The translations under genes and the position numbers were made by a program. Positions 57,104 through 64,000 of a stretch of DNA of 64,000 nt are shown here, in pieces. This DNA comes from Methyloversatilis sp. RAC08. Its GTDB lineage: Bacteria > Pseudomonadota > Gammaproteobacteria > Burkholderiales > Rhodocyclaceae. The stretch lies in the NCBI RefSeq assembly GCF_001713355.1, contig NZ_CP016448.1:248001-312000 (forward strand), written 5' to 3'. Position 1 is the first letter of the stretch. Every line of letters begins with the position of its first letter. Below the pieces are notes generated by a model. That model was given only the letters and a program-made list of their open reading frames with translations. It had not been told where the DNA came from and did no database searches.

Positions 57104-60100
57104 ATGCCGATGCGCCATGCCCGCCCCCCCGTCGAATACGCCGAACTGCATTGCCTGAGCCACTTCACCTTCCTGCGCGGCGCCTCCGCACCGGACGAAC
57201 TGGTAACGCGCGCCGCGGGGCTGGGCTATGCCGCGCTGGCCATCACCGACGAATGTTCGCTGGCCGGCGCCGCTCGCGCCCATCTGGCCTGGCGAAATCT
57301 GCCCGAACCACGGATGAAGCTGATCATCGGCTGCGAACTGCAGCTGGCCGACGGACCGAAGCTGGTCCTGCTGGCCTGCGACCGCGACGGTTACGGCAAC
57401 CTGTCGGAGCTGATCACGCTCGGTCGCATGCGGGCAGAGAAAGGCCGCTATCACCTGAGCTGCGCCGATCTGGACGACGGCCTGCCCGGCTGCGTCGCGC
57501 TGCTGGTACCCGGCGATCCCCTGCCCGACACGGACGCTGCACTGGCGGCGCACGCCGTCTGGCTGAAGCAGCGCTTTGCGGAACGTGCCTGGCTGGCCGT
57601 CGAACTGCACCACGGTCCGGACGACGCCGCGCGGCTGTACCGGCTGCAGGCCATCAGCGCCGCCAGCGGGCTGCCGCTGTGCGCCGCCGGCGACGTGCAC
57701 ATGCATGTGCGCAAGCGCCGCCGCCTGCAGGACACGATGACGGCGATACGACTCGGGCGCACGCTCGCCGACTGCGGCTACGCGCTGTACGCCAACGGCG
57801 AGCGCCACCTGCGCCTGCCGCACAAGCTGGCTGGCCTCTACCCCGCGACACTGCGGGCCGAAACGCTGAAGGTAGCCGCATGCTGCCATTTCTCGCTCGA
57901 CGAACTGCGCTACGAGTACCCGGAGGAAATCGCGCCGCCCGGCCATACGACCACCTCCTGGCTGCGCGAACTGACCGAGCGCGGCTACGTCGAGCGCTGT
58001 GCGCAGATCCGTCGCATCGTCACGCTGGACGACGCCACCTTCGCACGCAAGGCGCGGGAGATGCGCGCACAGATCGAAGTCGAACTCGCGCTGATCGCCG
58101 AACTGGAATACGAGCCCTACTTCCTGACCGTGTACGACATCGTCGCCTGGGCGCGCACGCAGGGCATCCTGTGCCAGGGCCGCGGGTCGGCCGCGAATTC
58201 GGCCGTGTGCTACTGCATCGGCGTGACCGAAGTCGACCCGTGGCGCGCCAACATGCTGTTCGGCCGCTTCATTTCGCGCGAACGCAACGAGGCGCCGGAC
58301 ATCGACGTCGACTTCGAGCACGAACGGCGCGAAGAGGTCATCCAGTACATCTATGGCAAGTACGGCCGCGACCGTGCCGCCCTGGCCGCCAGCCTGACCA
58401 CCTACCGGCCGCGCTCGGCGCTGCGCGATGTCGGCCGCGCACTCGGCTACACCGATGACGCGCTCGATCGCCTGACCCAGGGCCACATGTGGTGGGACGG
58501 CGGCCGGGTGCGCGAAGACCGCCTGCTCGAAGCCGGCTTCCGGCCCGAAGCGCCGCGCGTGCAGCTGCTGCTCGAATTGTCGAACGAACTGATCGGCGCG
58601 CCGCGCCACCTGTCGCAGCACGTCGGCGGCTTCGTCATCGCGCGCGGCCGGCTTTCAAGGCTGGTGCCGATCGAAAACGCCCGCATGGCCGGGCGCTGCG
58701 TCATCCAGTGGGACAAGGACGACCTCGAAGCGCTCGGCCTGATGAAGGTGGACGTGCTGGCGCTGGGCATGCTGACCGCCATCCGCAAGTCGCTTGACGC
58801 GCTGGCGGCATTTGAAGACGGGGATCCGGCCGCAGCGGGAAACGCCCCGCGCACCCTGGCCGACATTCCGCACGAAGACCCGGCCACCTACGACATGCTG
58901 TGCCGGGGCGAGTCGACCGGCGTGTTCCAGGTCGAGTCGCGCGCACAGATGAACATGCTGCCGCGGCTGCGGCCGCGCCGCTACTACGATCTCGTGATCC
59001 AGGTCGCCATCGTGCGGCCGGGGCCGATACAGGGCGGCATGGTGCATCCCTATCTGGCGCGCCGCCACCTGCCGCCGGAGCGCATCGACTATCCGTCGGA
59101 CGCATTGCGGCCGGTGCTCGAACGCACATTGGGCGTGCCGATCTTCCAGGAGCAGGTGATGCAGCTGGCCATGGTCGCCGCCGGTTTCACCGCCGGCGAA
59201 GCCGACCAGATGCGTCGTTCGATGGCCGCCTGGCGGCAGCGCGGCACGATGGAAAAATTCCAGCAGAAACTGACCGATGGCCTGCTCGGGAACGGTTACA
59301 CGCCGGCTTTCGCGGAGCAGATCTACCGCCAGATCGAAGGTTTTTCCGGCTATGGCTTTCCGGAATCGCACGCCGCGAGCTTTGCGCTGCTGGTGTACAT
59401 CTCCTCCTGGCTCAAATGCCATCACCCGGCCGCCTTCCTGTGCGGTCTGCTGAACAGCCAGCCGATGGGTTTCTACGCGCCGGCGCAGCTGATCGCCGAT
59501 GCCCGTACGCACGGCGTCGACATCAGACCGGCCGATGTGTCGGTCAGCGAGTGGGACTGCGTGCTTGAAGCGGAAAGGCACGGTGCGGCAGCGGGTGTCC
59601 GCCTCGGCCTGCGCATGGTCAAGGGCATGGAGCAGGATGCGGTGCGACGCATCGTGGCGGCACGTGCGCAGATGCCGTTGTCGGATATCGACGACCTGAC
59701 CCGCCGCGCCCGGCTGGACCGCCGGCAGCTCGGCTGTCTGGCCAGCGGCGGCGCACTGCAGTCACTGGCCGGCAACCGCCATCAGGCGCACTGGCAGTCG
59801 GCGGCACGGCGGCCCGACGCGCTGCTGCGCGACGCACCGGTGACCGAGAAGGTGCTGGCGCTGGCCGCACCGCGCGAAGGCGAGGACATCGTGGCCGACT
59901 ACGCCAGCCTGGGCTTCACGCTCGGCCGCCACCCGCTGGCGCTGCTGCGCAGCCAGCTCGCCGCACAGCGCTTCATCACCGCGGCCGAACTGCGCCGCCT
60001 GCCCGACCGTGCGCTGGCACGTACCGCCGGCATCGTCACCTGCCGCCAGCGCCCCGGCACGGCCAGCGGCGTCATGTTCGTCACCGTCGAAGACGAAACC

Positions 60101-60292
60101 GGACTGGCCAACATCATCGTGCACAAGGACCTGCAGGAGCGGCAGCGCAGCGAAGTGCTCGGCGCCACGCTGCTCGGCATCTACGGCCAGGTGTCGCGCG
60201 AAGGCGAGGTCATCCACCTGATCGCCCGCCGGCTGGTCGACCGCTCGCCGCTGCTCGGCGTACTGACGCCACGCAGCCGGGACTTTCATTGA
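57104..60292 (+). CDS. dnaE2: Error-prone DNA polymerase DnaE2
   Basis: A 1062-residue C-family polymerase used in damage tolerance. The N-terminal PHP domain has HCLSHFTFLRGASAPDELV and ITDECSLAGAARAHL. The polymerase acidic residues lie in APDIDVDFEHERREEVI and in LGLMKVDVLALGM. The length and the AITDECSLAG motif distinguish DnaE2 from the replicative DnaE (about 1160). The start follows the LexA box by 24 bases; an ATG two codons later is equally possible. ImuA and ImuB, its usual mutasome partners, are not adjacent. Confidence 0.94.
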   Translation: MPMRHARPPVEYAELHCLSHFTFLRGASAPDELVTRAAGLGYAALAITDECSLAGAARAHLAWRNLPEPRMKLIIGCELQLADGPKLVLLACDRDGYGNLSELITLGRMRAEKGRYHLSCADLDDGLPGCVALLVPGDPLPDTDAALAAHAVWLKQRFAERAWLAVELHHGPDDAARLYRLQAISAASGLPLCAAGDVHMHVRKRRRLQDTMTAIRLGRTLADCGYALYANGERHLRLPHKLAGLYPATLRAETLKVAACCHFSLDELRYEYPEEIAPPGHTTTSWLRELTERGYVERCAQIRRIVTLDDATFARKAREMRAQIEVELALIAELEYEPYFLTVYDIVAWARTQGILCQGRGSAANSAVCYCIGVTEVDPWRANMLFGRFISRERNEAPDIDVDFEHERREEVIQYIYGKYGRDRAALAASLTTYRPRSALRDVGRALGYTDDALDRLTQGHMWWDGGRVREDRLLEAGFRPEAPRVQLLLELSNELIGAPRHLSQHVGGFVIARGRLSRLVPIENARMAGRCVIQWDKDDLEALGLMKVDVLALGMLTAIRKSLDALAAFEDGDPAAAGNAPRTLADIPHEDPATYDMLCRGESTGVFQVESRAQMNMLPRLRPRRYYDLVIQVAIVRPGPIQGGMVHPYLARRHLPPERIDYPSDALRPVLERTLGVPIFQEQVMQLAMVAAGFTAGEADQMRRSMAAWRQRGTMEKFQQKLTDGLLGNGYTPAFAEQIYRQIEGFSGYGFPESHAASFALLVYISSWLKCHHPAAFLCGLLNSQPMGFYAPAQLIADARTHGVDIRPADVSVSEWDCVLEAERHGAAAGVRLGLRMVKGMEQDAVRRIVAARAQMPLSDIDDLTRRARLDRRQLGCLASGGALQSLAGNRHQAHWQSAARRPDALLRDAPVTEKVLALAAPREGEDIVADYASLGFTLGRHPLALLRSQLAAQRFITAAELRRLPDRALARTAGIVTCRQRPGTASGVMFVTVEDETGLANIIVHKDLQERQRSEVLGATLLGIYGQVSREGEVIHLIARRLVDRSPLLGVLTPRSRDFH

Positions 60293-60448
60293 AGCCAACG
60301 TAGGTCTGCATGGGCGCATCAATCCGGACACGACACCTTGTCGCGAAAGTGAAACAATCGGATGCGATGTTATTGGGTTTTTTGCTGCGACACGGCAGGC
60401 AGCAGGCGTCCTTTCCGCTCACGTCAACAACAATACGAAAACCCTCAC

Positions 60449-62674
60449 ATGAGTACGCCGCCGCCCAGCGCCGTTCCCGACGCAGCACAGCCGGCTGGAC
60501 TGCGCCGCTGGCAAAGAGAGATCGGCGCCGGCATTACCGTTGCCGCCGGCTCCATCCCGAACGAGCTCAGCTACGGCCTGCTCGCCCTGGCGCCTCTGGG
60601 CCTGGCGATGGAAGGACGCGGCATCCTAGCAGCCATGCTCGCGGGCATGCTGGGCACGCTGGTCGCGCTGTCGCTGGGCAGCCGGGTCGGACAGATACAC
60701 GGTGCGCGACCGGCGCTGGCGCTCATTGTGTCGGCCCTGATCGGACATACGCTGATCAAAGCCAACTGGCTGCCCGGTATACCGCATCAGGATGGCGCAC
60801 TCATCCTGATGGGCCTGGCACTGGCCGGCGCCGCCCTGCTGCAGCTGACGACCGCAGCCGCCGGCTGGGGTCGCTTCGTGCGCTACATCCCCTATCCGGT
60901 ACAGGCCGGGTTCTTCAACGGCGTCGCGCTGCTGATGCTGCTCGGCGGGCTCAAGCTGGTTTTCATGCAGGGCGGCACCTGGCATCTGTCCCCCGGCCCG
61001 GCGCTGGTGGCGGCAGTCATCGTGCTGCCCGGCTTCGTGCTGCAGCAACGCTGGCCGGAGCGGCCTTTCCTGCCCGTGCTGCTGTGTGTCGGCGCTTTGC
61101 TGCACCACGCACTCGCCTCACGCGGCATGGCTATGGGCCTGACACTGGGCTCGCTGGCCGACACCCGGCTCAGCTTCGACCACCTGCTGCACCTGCCGGA
61201 AGCATTGGCGCTGCACGGCCCGGGAGACTGGCTGCGCGTGCTTGGCGGCTCCTGCGTCGCCATCGCGCTGGTTTCGGCACTGGAAACCCTGTTTGCCGCC
61301 AACCGGCTCGACACGCTGACCCACAGCCGGCACGACAGCCGACGCGAGCTTGCCGCAATCGGTGGTGCCAATCTTGCCCTCGCCGCGGCCGGCGCACTGC
61401 CGGCTGCGGGTGCCGTATCGCGCGCCAATGCGGCCTTTGCGGCGGGCGGACGAACCCGGGTTCCGGCGCTGTGCTACGCCCTGCTCATCGCACTGCTGTG
61501 GCTGTTCGGTCTCGACATGCTGGCCATGCTTCCACACTCGACCATCGGCGCCGGCCTGGTGCTGCTGTCCGCCGGCGTGGCCGATCGCTGGAGCATGCAT
61601 GCAGTGCGCGACTGCCTGCGCGGCCGATCATTGCCGGAACGGCGGCTGATGTCGAATCTGGCCGTCAGTGCATTGGTCACGCTGGTGGCAGCGTTCGTCG
61701 GTCTGCTGGAGGCGGTGTCGGCCGGACTGGTGGGCGCCATGTTCCTCTTCGCACGCGATCACAGCAAAAGCATCGTCCGGCGCGTCGCCGATGGCTCGGT
61801 CGCGTCCAGCCTGCAGGTCAGGCCGGCCTGGCAGCAGATCAGGCTGGGGTCGCAATCAACGCGCTACGCACTGGTCGAGCTTGAGGGATTGCTGTTCTTC
61901 GGCACCGCCGAGGAACTCGAAGAAGTCATCGAAACACGCCTGGCCGATGCCCGCTTCATCGTGCTCGATTGTTCCCGGCTGATCGATATCGACCTGTCGG
62001 CCGCACAGGTACTGTCGCGCATGGCGGCGCGCCTGCGTATCCGTCACACGCGACTCGCGCTGGCCGGTCTCGATCCGGCCGGTGCGCGAGCGACCTTTCT
62101 GGCCAGCAGCGGATTGGCGCAGGTACTGCCACGCAAGCGATGGTTCGCCAACGCCGATGCAGCGCTCGAGTGGGCGGAAAACCAGGTGCTGGAGTCGGGG
62201 ATGGCAACGCGCAGACTCGACTCGGCCACGACGCTGCGGCATCTCGATGTGTGCGCAGGCATGAGCGCAGACCAGGCCGCCACGCTGGAAAGCCTGATGC
62301 AGCGCAGACTTTTCCTGCGCGGAGACGTGCTGTTTCGCGCCGGTGATGCCAGCGATGCGATGTATGTGCTGCAAGCGGGAAGCGTCAGCATCCTGCGGGC
62401 TGGCGATGCCGGCACGCCGCGGATACGCATCGCCTGCCTGAGCGCCGGTCTGGTGGTCGGGGAAATGGGGCTGATCGAAAATCAGCCGCGCACAGCCGAT
62501 GCAATCGCCGACACGACGGTCGAATGTCTGGTGCTGGAACGCACCGCGCTCGAACAGTTGCAGATACAGCATCCGCAGATTGCCAATCTGTTGTACGCCA
62601 ATCTGGCCCGCACGCTGGCGCAGCGGCTGCGCGACACGACGATACGGCTGCACGGCTACATGAGACCACACTGA
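60449..62674 (+). CDS. SulP-type anion transporter fused to STAS and cyclic-nucleotide-binding domains
   Basis: A 741-residue inner-membrane protein. Residues about 20-450 form the hydrophobic SulP transporter (IPNELSYGLLALAPLG, YIPYPVQAGFFNGVALLMLL). A STAS domain follows at about 480-590 (FIVLDCSRLIDIDLSAAQVL). The C-terminal ~130 residues are a cNMP-binding/CRP-type domain (LFRAGDASDAMYVLQAGSVS, GEMGLIENQPRTADAIADTT). Such triple-domain SulP proteins are known; substrate may be bicarbonate, sulfate or a dicarboxylate. The ATG chosen opens with a short cytoplasmic N-terminus; the frame extends further upstream without matching residues. Confidence 0.9.
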   Translation: MSTPPPSAVPDAAQPAGLRRWQREIGAGITVAAGSIPNELSYGLLALAPLGLAMEGRGILAAMLAGMLGTLVALSLGSRVGQIHGARPALALIVSALIGHTLIKANWLPGIPHQDGALILMGLALAGAALLQLTTAAAGWGRFVRYIPYPVQAGFFNGVALLMLLGGLKLVFMQGGTWHLSPGPALVAAVIVLPGFVLQQRWPERPFLPVLLCVGALLHHALASRGMAMGLTLGSLADTRLSFDHLLHLPEALALHGPGDWLRVLGGSCVAIALVSALETLFAANRLDTLTHSRHDSRRELAAIGGANLALAAAGALPAAGAVSRANAAFAAGGRTRVPALCYALLIALLWLFGLDMLAMLPHSTIGAGLVLLSAGVADRWSMHAVRDCLRGRSLPERRLMSNLAVSALVTLVAAFVGLLEAVSAGLVGAMFLFARDHSKSIVRRVADGSVASSLQVRPAWQQIRLGSQSTRYALVELEGLLFFGTAEELEEVIETRLADARFIVLDCSRLIDIDLSAAQVLSRMAARLRIRHTRLALAGLDPAGARATFLASSGLAQVLPRKRWFANADAALEWAENQVLESGMATRRLDSATTLRHLDVCAGMSADQAATLESLMQRRLFLRGDVLFRAGDASDAMYVLQAGSVSILRAGDAGTPRIRIACLSAGLVVGEMGLIENQPRTADAIADTTVECLVLERTALEQLQIQHPQIANLLYANLARTLAQRLRDTTIRLHGYMRPH

Positions 62675-62715
62675 GCGGCTGACACGATGTGATGGCGTCA
62701 CGGCCCTGTCCGGAG

Positions 62716-63048
62716 CTAGCGTGCCGGAAACACCAGCAGCGCGTCGCCGACATCGAAGATGAGCACGATGCCGGCCTCGGGGCGGGCTGCCGCAGCCTGC
62801 AGCGTGTCGGACCAGTTGCGGAAGAAAACCGCCTTGTCGGGCGCGGCTGACCAGCTGCACAGCGTCACCTGCGACCGATCGGGTGCCAGGCAAAGGTAGT
62901 CGCCGGTGGCGTCGTGCGTCAGCGCGAAGCCGAGAAAGCAGGCTTCGGCCGGCACATCGAGCAGGTGCTTGAGCTGCGCGACCGGTGAGCCGTCAGCCGG
63001 GGCGTCCGCGGCGCCTTCGACCGTCGGTCTGGTGGCATACCTTTTCAT
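62716..63048 (-). CDS. Small protein of unknown function
   Basis: A 110-residue protein without signal peptide or membrane segment. The C-terminal half alternates short hydrophobic strands (IVLIFDVGDALLVFPAR) with charged turns and looks like a small globular domain. GGAGGAG six bases before the ATG gives strong support for the start. No family is recognised. It lies about 70 bp upstream, in the leftward direction, of nothing related: it converges with the SulP gene and follows the AI-2E permease gene on the same strand by 68 bp. Confidence 0.65.
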   Translation of the reverse strand: MKRYATRPTVEGAADAPADGSPVAQLKHLLDVPAEACFLGFALTHDATGDYLCLAPDRSQVTLCSWSAAPDKAVFFRNWSDTLQAAAARPEAGIVLIFDVGDALLVFPAR

Positions 63049-63116
63049 GTCGCTCCTCCATAAACCCGATCGTCATACTAGCAAGCGGGGTCGGAGGACG
63101 GAAGGTGTGCAGGCGA

Positions 63117-64000
63117 TCAGAGATCGCGCGTGACCGCCTGCCAGCGCAGACGGCGGGCGTGCGCATGACGCGCGCGCAGGCGCGGGTCGGACGCCACGAT
63201 GCTCAGCGTTTCGCCGATCACCATGATGACGCCGAGCACCGGCAGCACCAGCAGCAGACCGGCCACGCCTGCCACGGCACCGCCGACGAAAATCATCAGC
63301 ACGGTGATCAGCGGATGCATGCGCAGGCTGCGACCGATGGTCAGCGGCATGAAGATGAAGTCATCGAGCAGGCGCACCAGGATGAACAGGCCGATCGACG
63401 CGTAGGCGATCGATGGCGAACCGGGGAAATCGGTCGCGGCGACCATGACCACCAGTGCGCAGCCGATGACCGAGCCGACGAACGGGATCCACGCCAGCAC
63501 CGCGGTGATGATGCCCAGCGTCAGTGGCGACGACAGTCCGATGACCCACAGGCCGGCGGCCAGACAGACCGCATCGAGCACGGTCAGCTTGACCAGACCC
63601 TGGAAATAGGCGCGCGTCGTGCGGTCGACCTCGTACAGTAGGTGCAGCGTGCGCTCGAAGTAGGCGTTGGGCACCGCGCGCGCAAGAAAGCGCTGGAAGC
63701 GGCGGCCGTCGCGCAGGAAGAAGTAGGCAAGGAAAGGCGCGAGCAGCATCGACGGGAGCCAGGCGGCGACCGACATCATCAGCGACGGCAGGCGGTTCTG
63801 CGCAAACCCCTCGCCGGCCGCTGCGATGTAGGACGACACGGCATCGGCGACATGCGCATCGCGCATGAAACGGGACTGTTGCTCCAGCGCTCGCAGGGTC
63901 TGGTCGAGCAGCAGCAGACCGCCCTGCAGATAGCGCATGCCGGTTTCCTGCACGCCGACCGCCTGCGCGGCAAAGCGCGGCAGCATGAAGGCGAAGGCGC
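63117..64000 (-). CDS. AI-2E family transporter (PerM/YhhT-like), partial
   Basis: The C-terminal 294 or so residues of a polytopic membrane protein; the reading frame is open to the window edge, so the N-terminus is missing. The family signature region is MLLAPFLAYFFLRDGRRFQR, then WIPFVGSVIGCALVVMVA, and FIFMPLTIGRSLRMHPLITV-type DDFIFMPLTIGRSLRMHPL. Members are named after TqsA, an autoinducer-2 exporter, but most have unknown or sodium/proton-linked roles, so the name is only a family label. Four or five membrane segments are visible in the part present. Confidence 0.88.
   Translation of the reverse strand, partial: AFAFMLPRFAAQAVGVQETGMRYLQGGLLLLDQTLRALEQQSRFMRDAHVADAVSSYIAAAGEGFAQNRLPSLMMSVAAWLPSMLLAPFLAYFFLRDGRRFQRFLARAVPNAYFERTLHLLYEVDRTTRAYFQGLVKLTVLDAVCLAAGLWVIGLSSPLTLGIITAVLAWIPFVGSVIGCALVVMVAATDFPGSPSIAYASIGLFILVRLLDDFIFMPLTIGRSLRMHPLITVLMIFVGGAVAGVAGLLLVLPVLGVIMVIGETLSIVASDPRLRARHAHARRLRWQAVTRDL

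Noticed and set aside
56570-57104. Minus-strand frames of 156 and 136 codons between prkA and dnaE2
   Set aside because: Considered as remnants of imuA or imuB, but no motif of either was found, and no ribosome-binding site supports a start.
56974-58458. A 494-codon frame overlapping the start of dnaE2
   Set aside because: An Arg/Ala-rich out-of-frame shadow of dnaE2; it also runs through the LexA box.

Overview
The window is high-GC proteobacterial chromosome with dense genes and almost no mobile DNA. It carries a serine-cycle methylotrophy cluster, an IscR-controlled isc operon, OmpR/EnvZ, PrkA-YeaH-SpoVR, a PEP-CTERM protein and no Calvin or methanogenesis genes. Taken together this suggests a facultatively methylotrophic betaproteobacterium, most like Methyloversatilis or a relative in Rhodocyclales. 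The genus is an inference from gene content; no rRNA or tRNA gene was seen that could confirm it.

Layout. 0-4.5 kb: a LysR regulator, an LplT-like lysophospholipid transporter, and a uracil-DNA glycosylase/RimI/TsaB operon. 4.6-13 kb: a receiver-TPR protein, a three-gene operon of exported proteins (one DUF1501) divergent from ompR-envZ, SapC, a truncated hemoglobin, a PEP-CTERM protein and a short BLUF photoreceptor. 13.1-14.4 kb: an AT-rich 1.2-kb cassette bounded by inverted repeats, carrying one lipoprotein gene and abutting a PIN-toxin fragment. 14.7-28 kb: the methylotrophy island. 28-35 kb: repeats, small genes, a gamma carbonic anhydrase, SIMPL and NlpC/P60 exported proteins, and pyrG-kdsA-eno-ftsB. 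35-43.7 kb: the complete isc operon with an additional cysteine desulfurase, followed upstream by cysE and trmJ. 43.8-48.4 kb: suhB, vapBC, mutS. 48.4-51.6 kb: modABC with a divergent short ModE-like regulator. 51.6-56.5 kb: prkA-yeaH-spoVR. 57-64 kb: SOS-controlled dnaE2, a SulP-STAS-cyclic-nucleotide-domain fusion, and a partial AI-2E family permease.

How the methylotrophy genes fit together. Two divergent arms share one control region at about 22.6-22.8 kb. The rightward arm is glyA-sga-hprA-mtdA-fchA. The leftward arm is mtkA-mtkB-ppc-mcl-fhs. Fhs, FchA and MtdA carry formate to methylene-tetrahydrofolate. GlyA joins it to glycine, Sga and HprA convert serine to glycerate, Ppc makes oxaloacetate, and MtkAB plus Mcl split malate into acetyl-CoA and glyoxylate. 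Enolase lies in a separate housekeeping operon at 31-32.5 kb. Glycerate kinase and malate dehydrogenase were not seen and must lie elsewhere.

Regulatory sites that can be read directly include a 20-bp LexA box before dnaE2, two IscR type-1 sites before iscR, a ModE-like palindrome before modA, and a T-N11-A palindrome in the methylotrophy control region. Start sites were moved inward from the longest reading frames wherever a ribosome-binding site, a gene overlap or a family N-terminus pointed to a different start.
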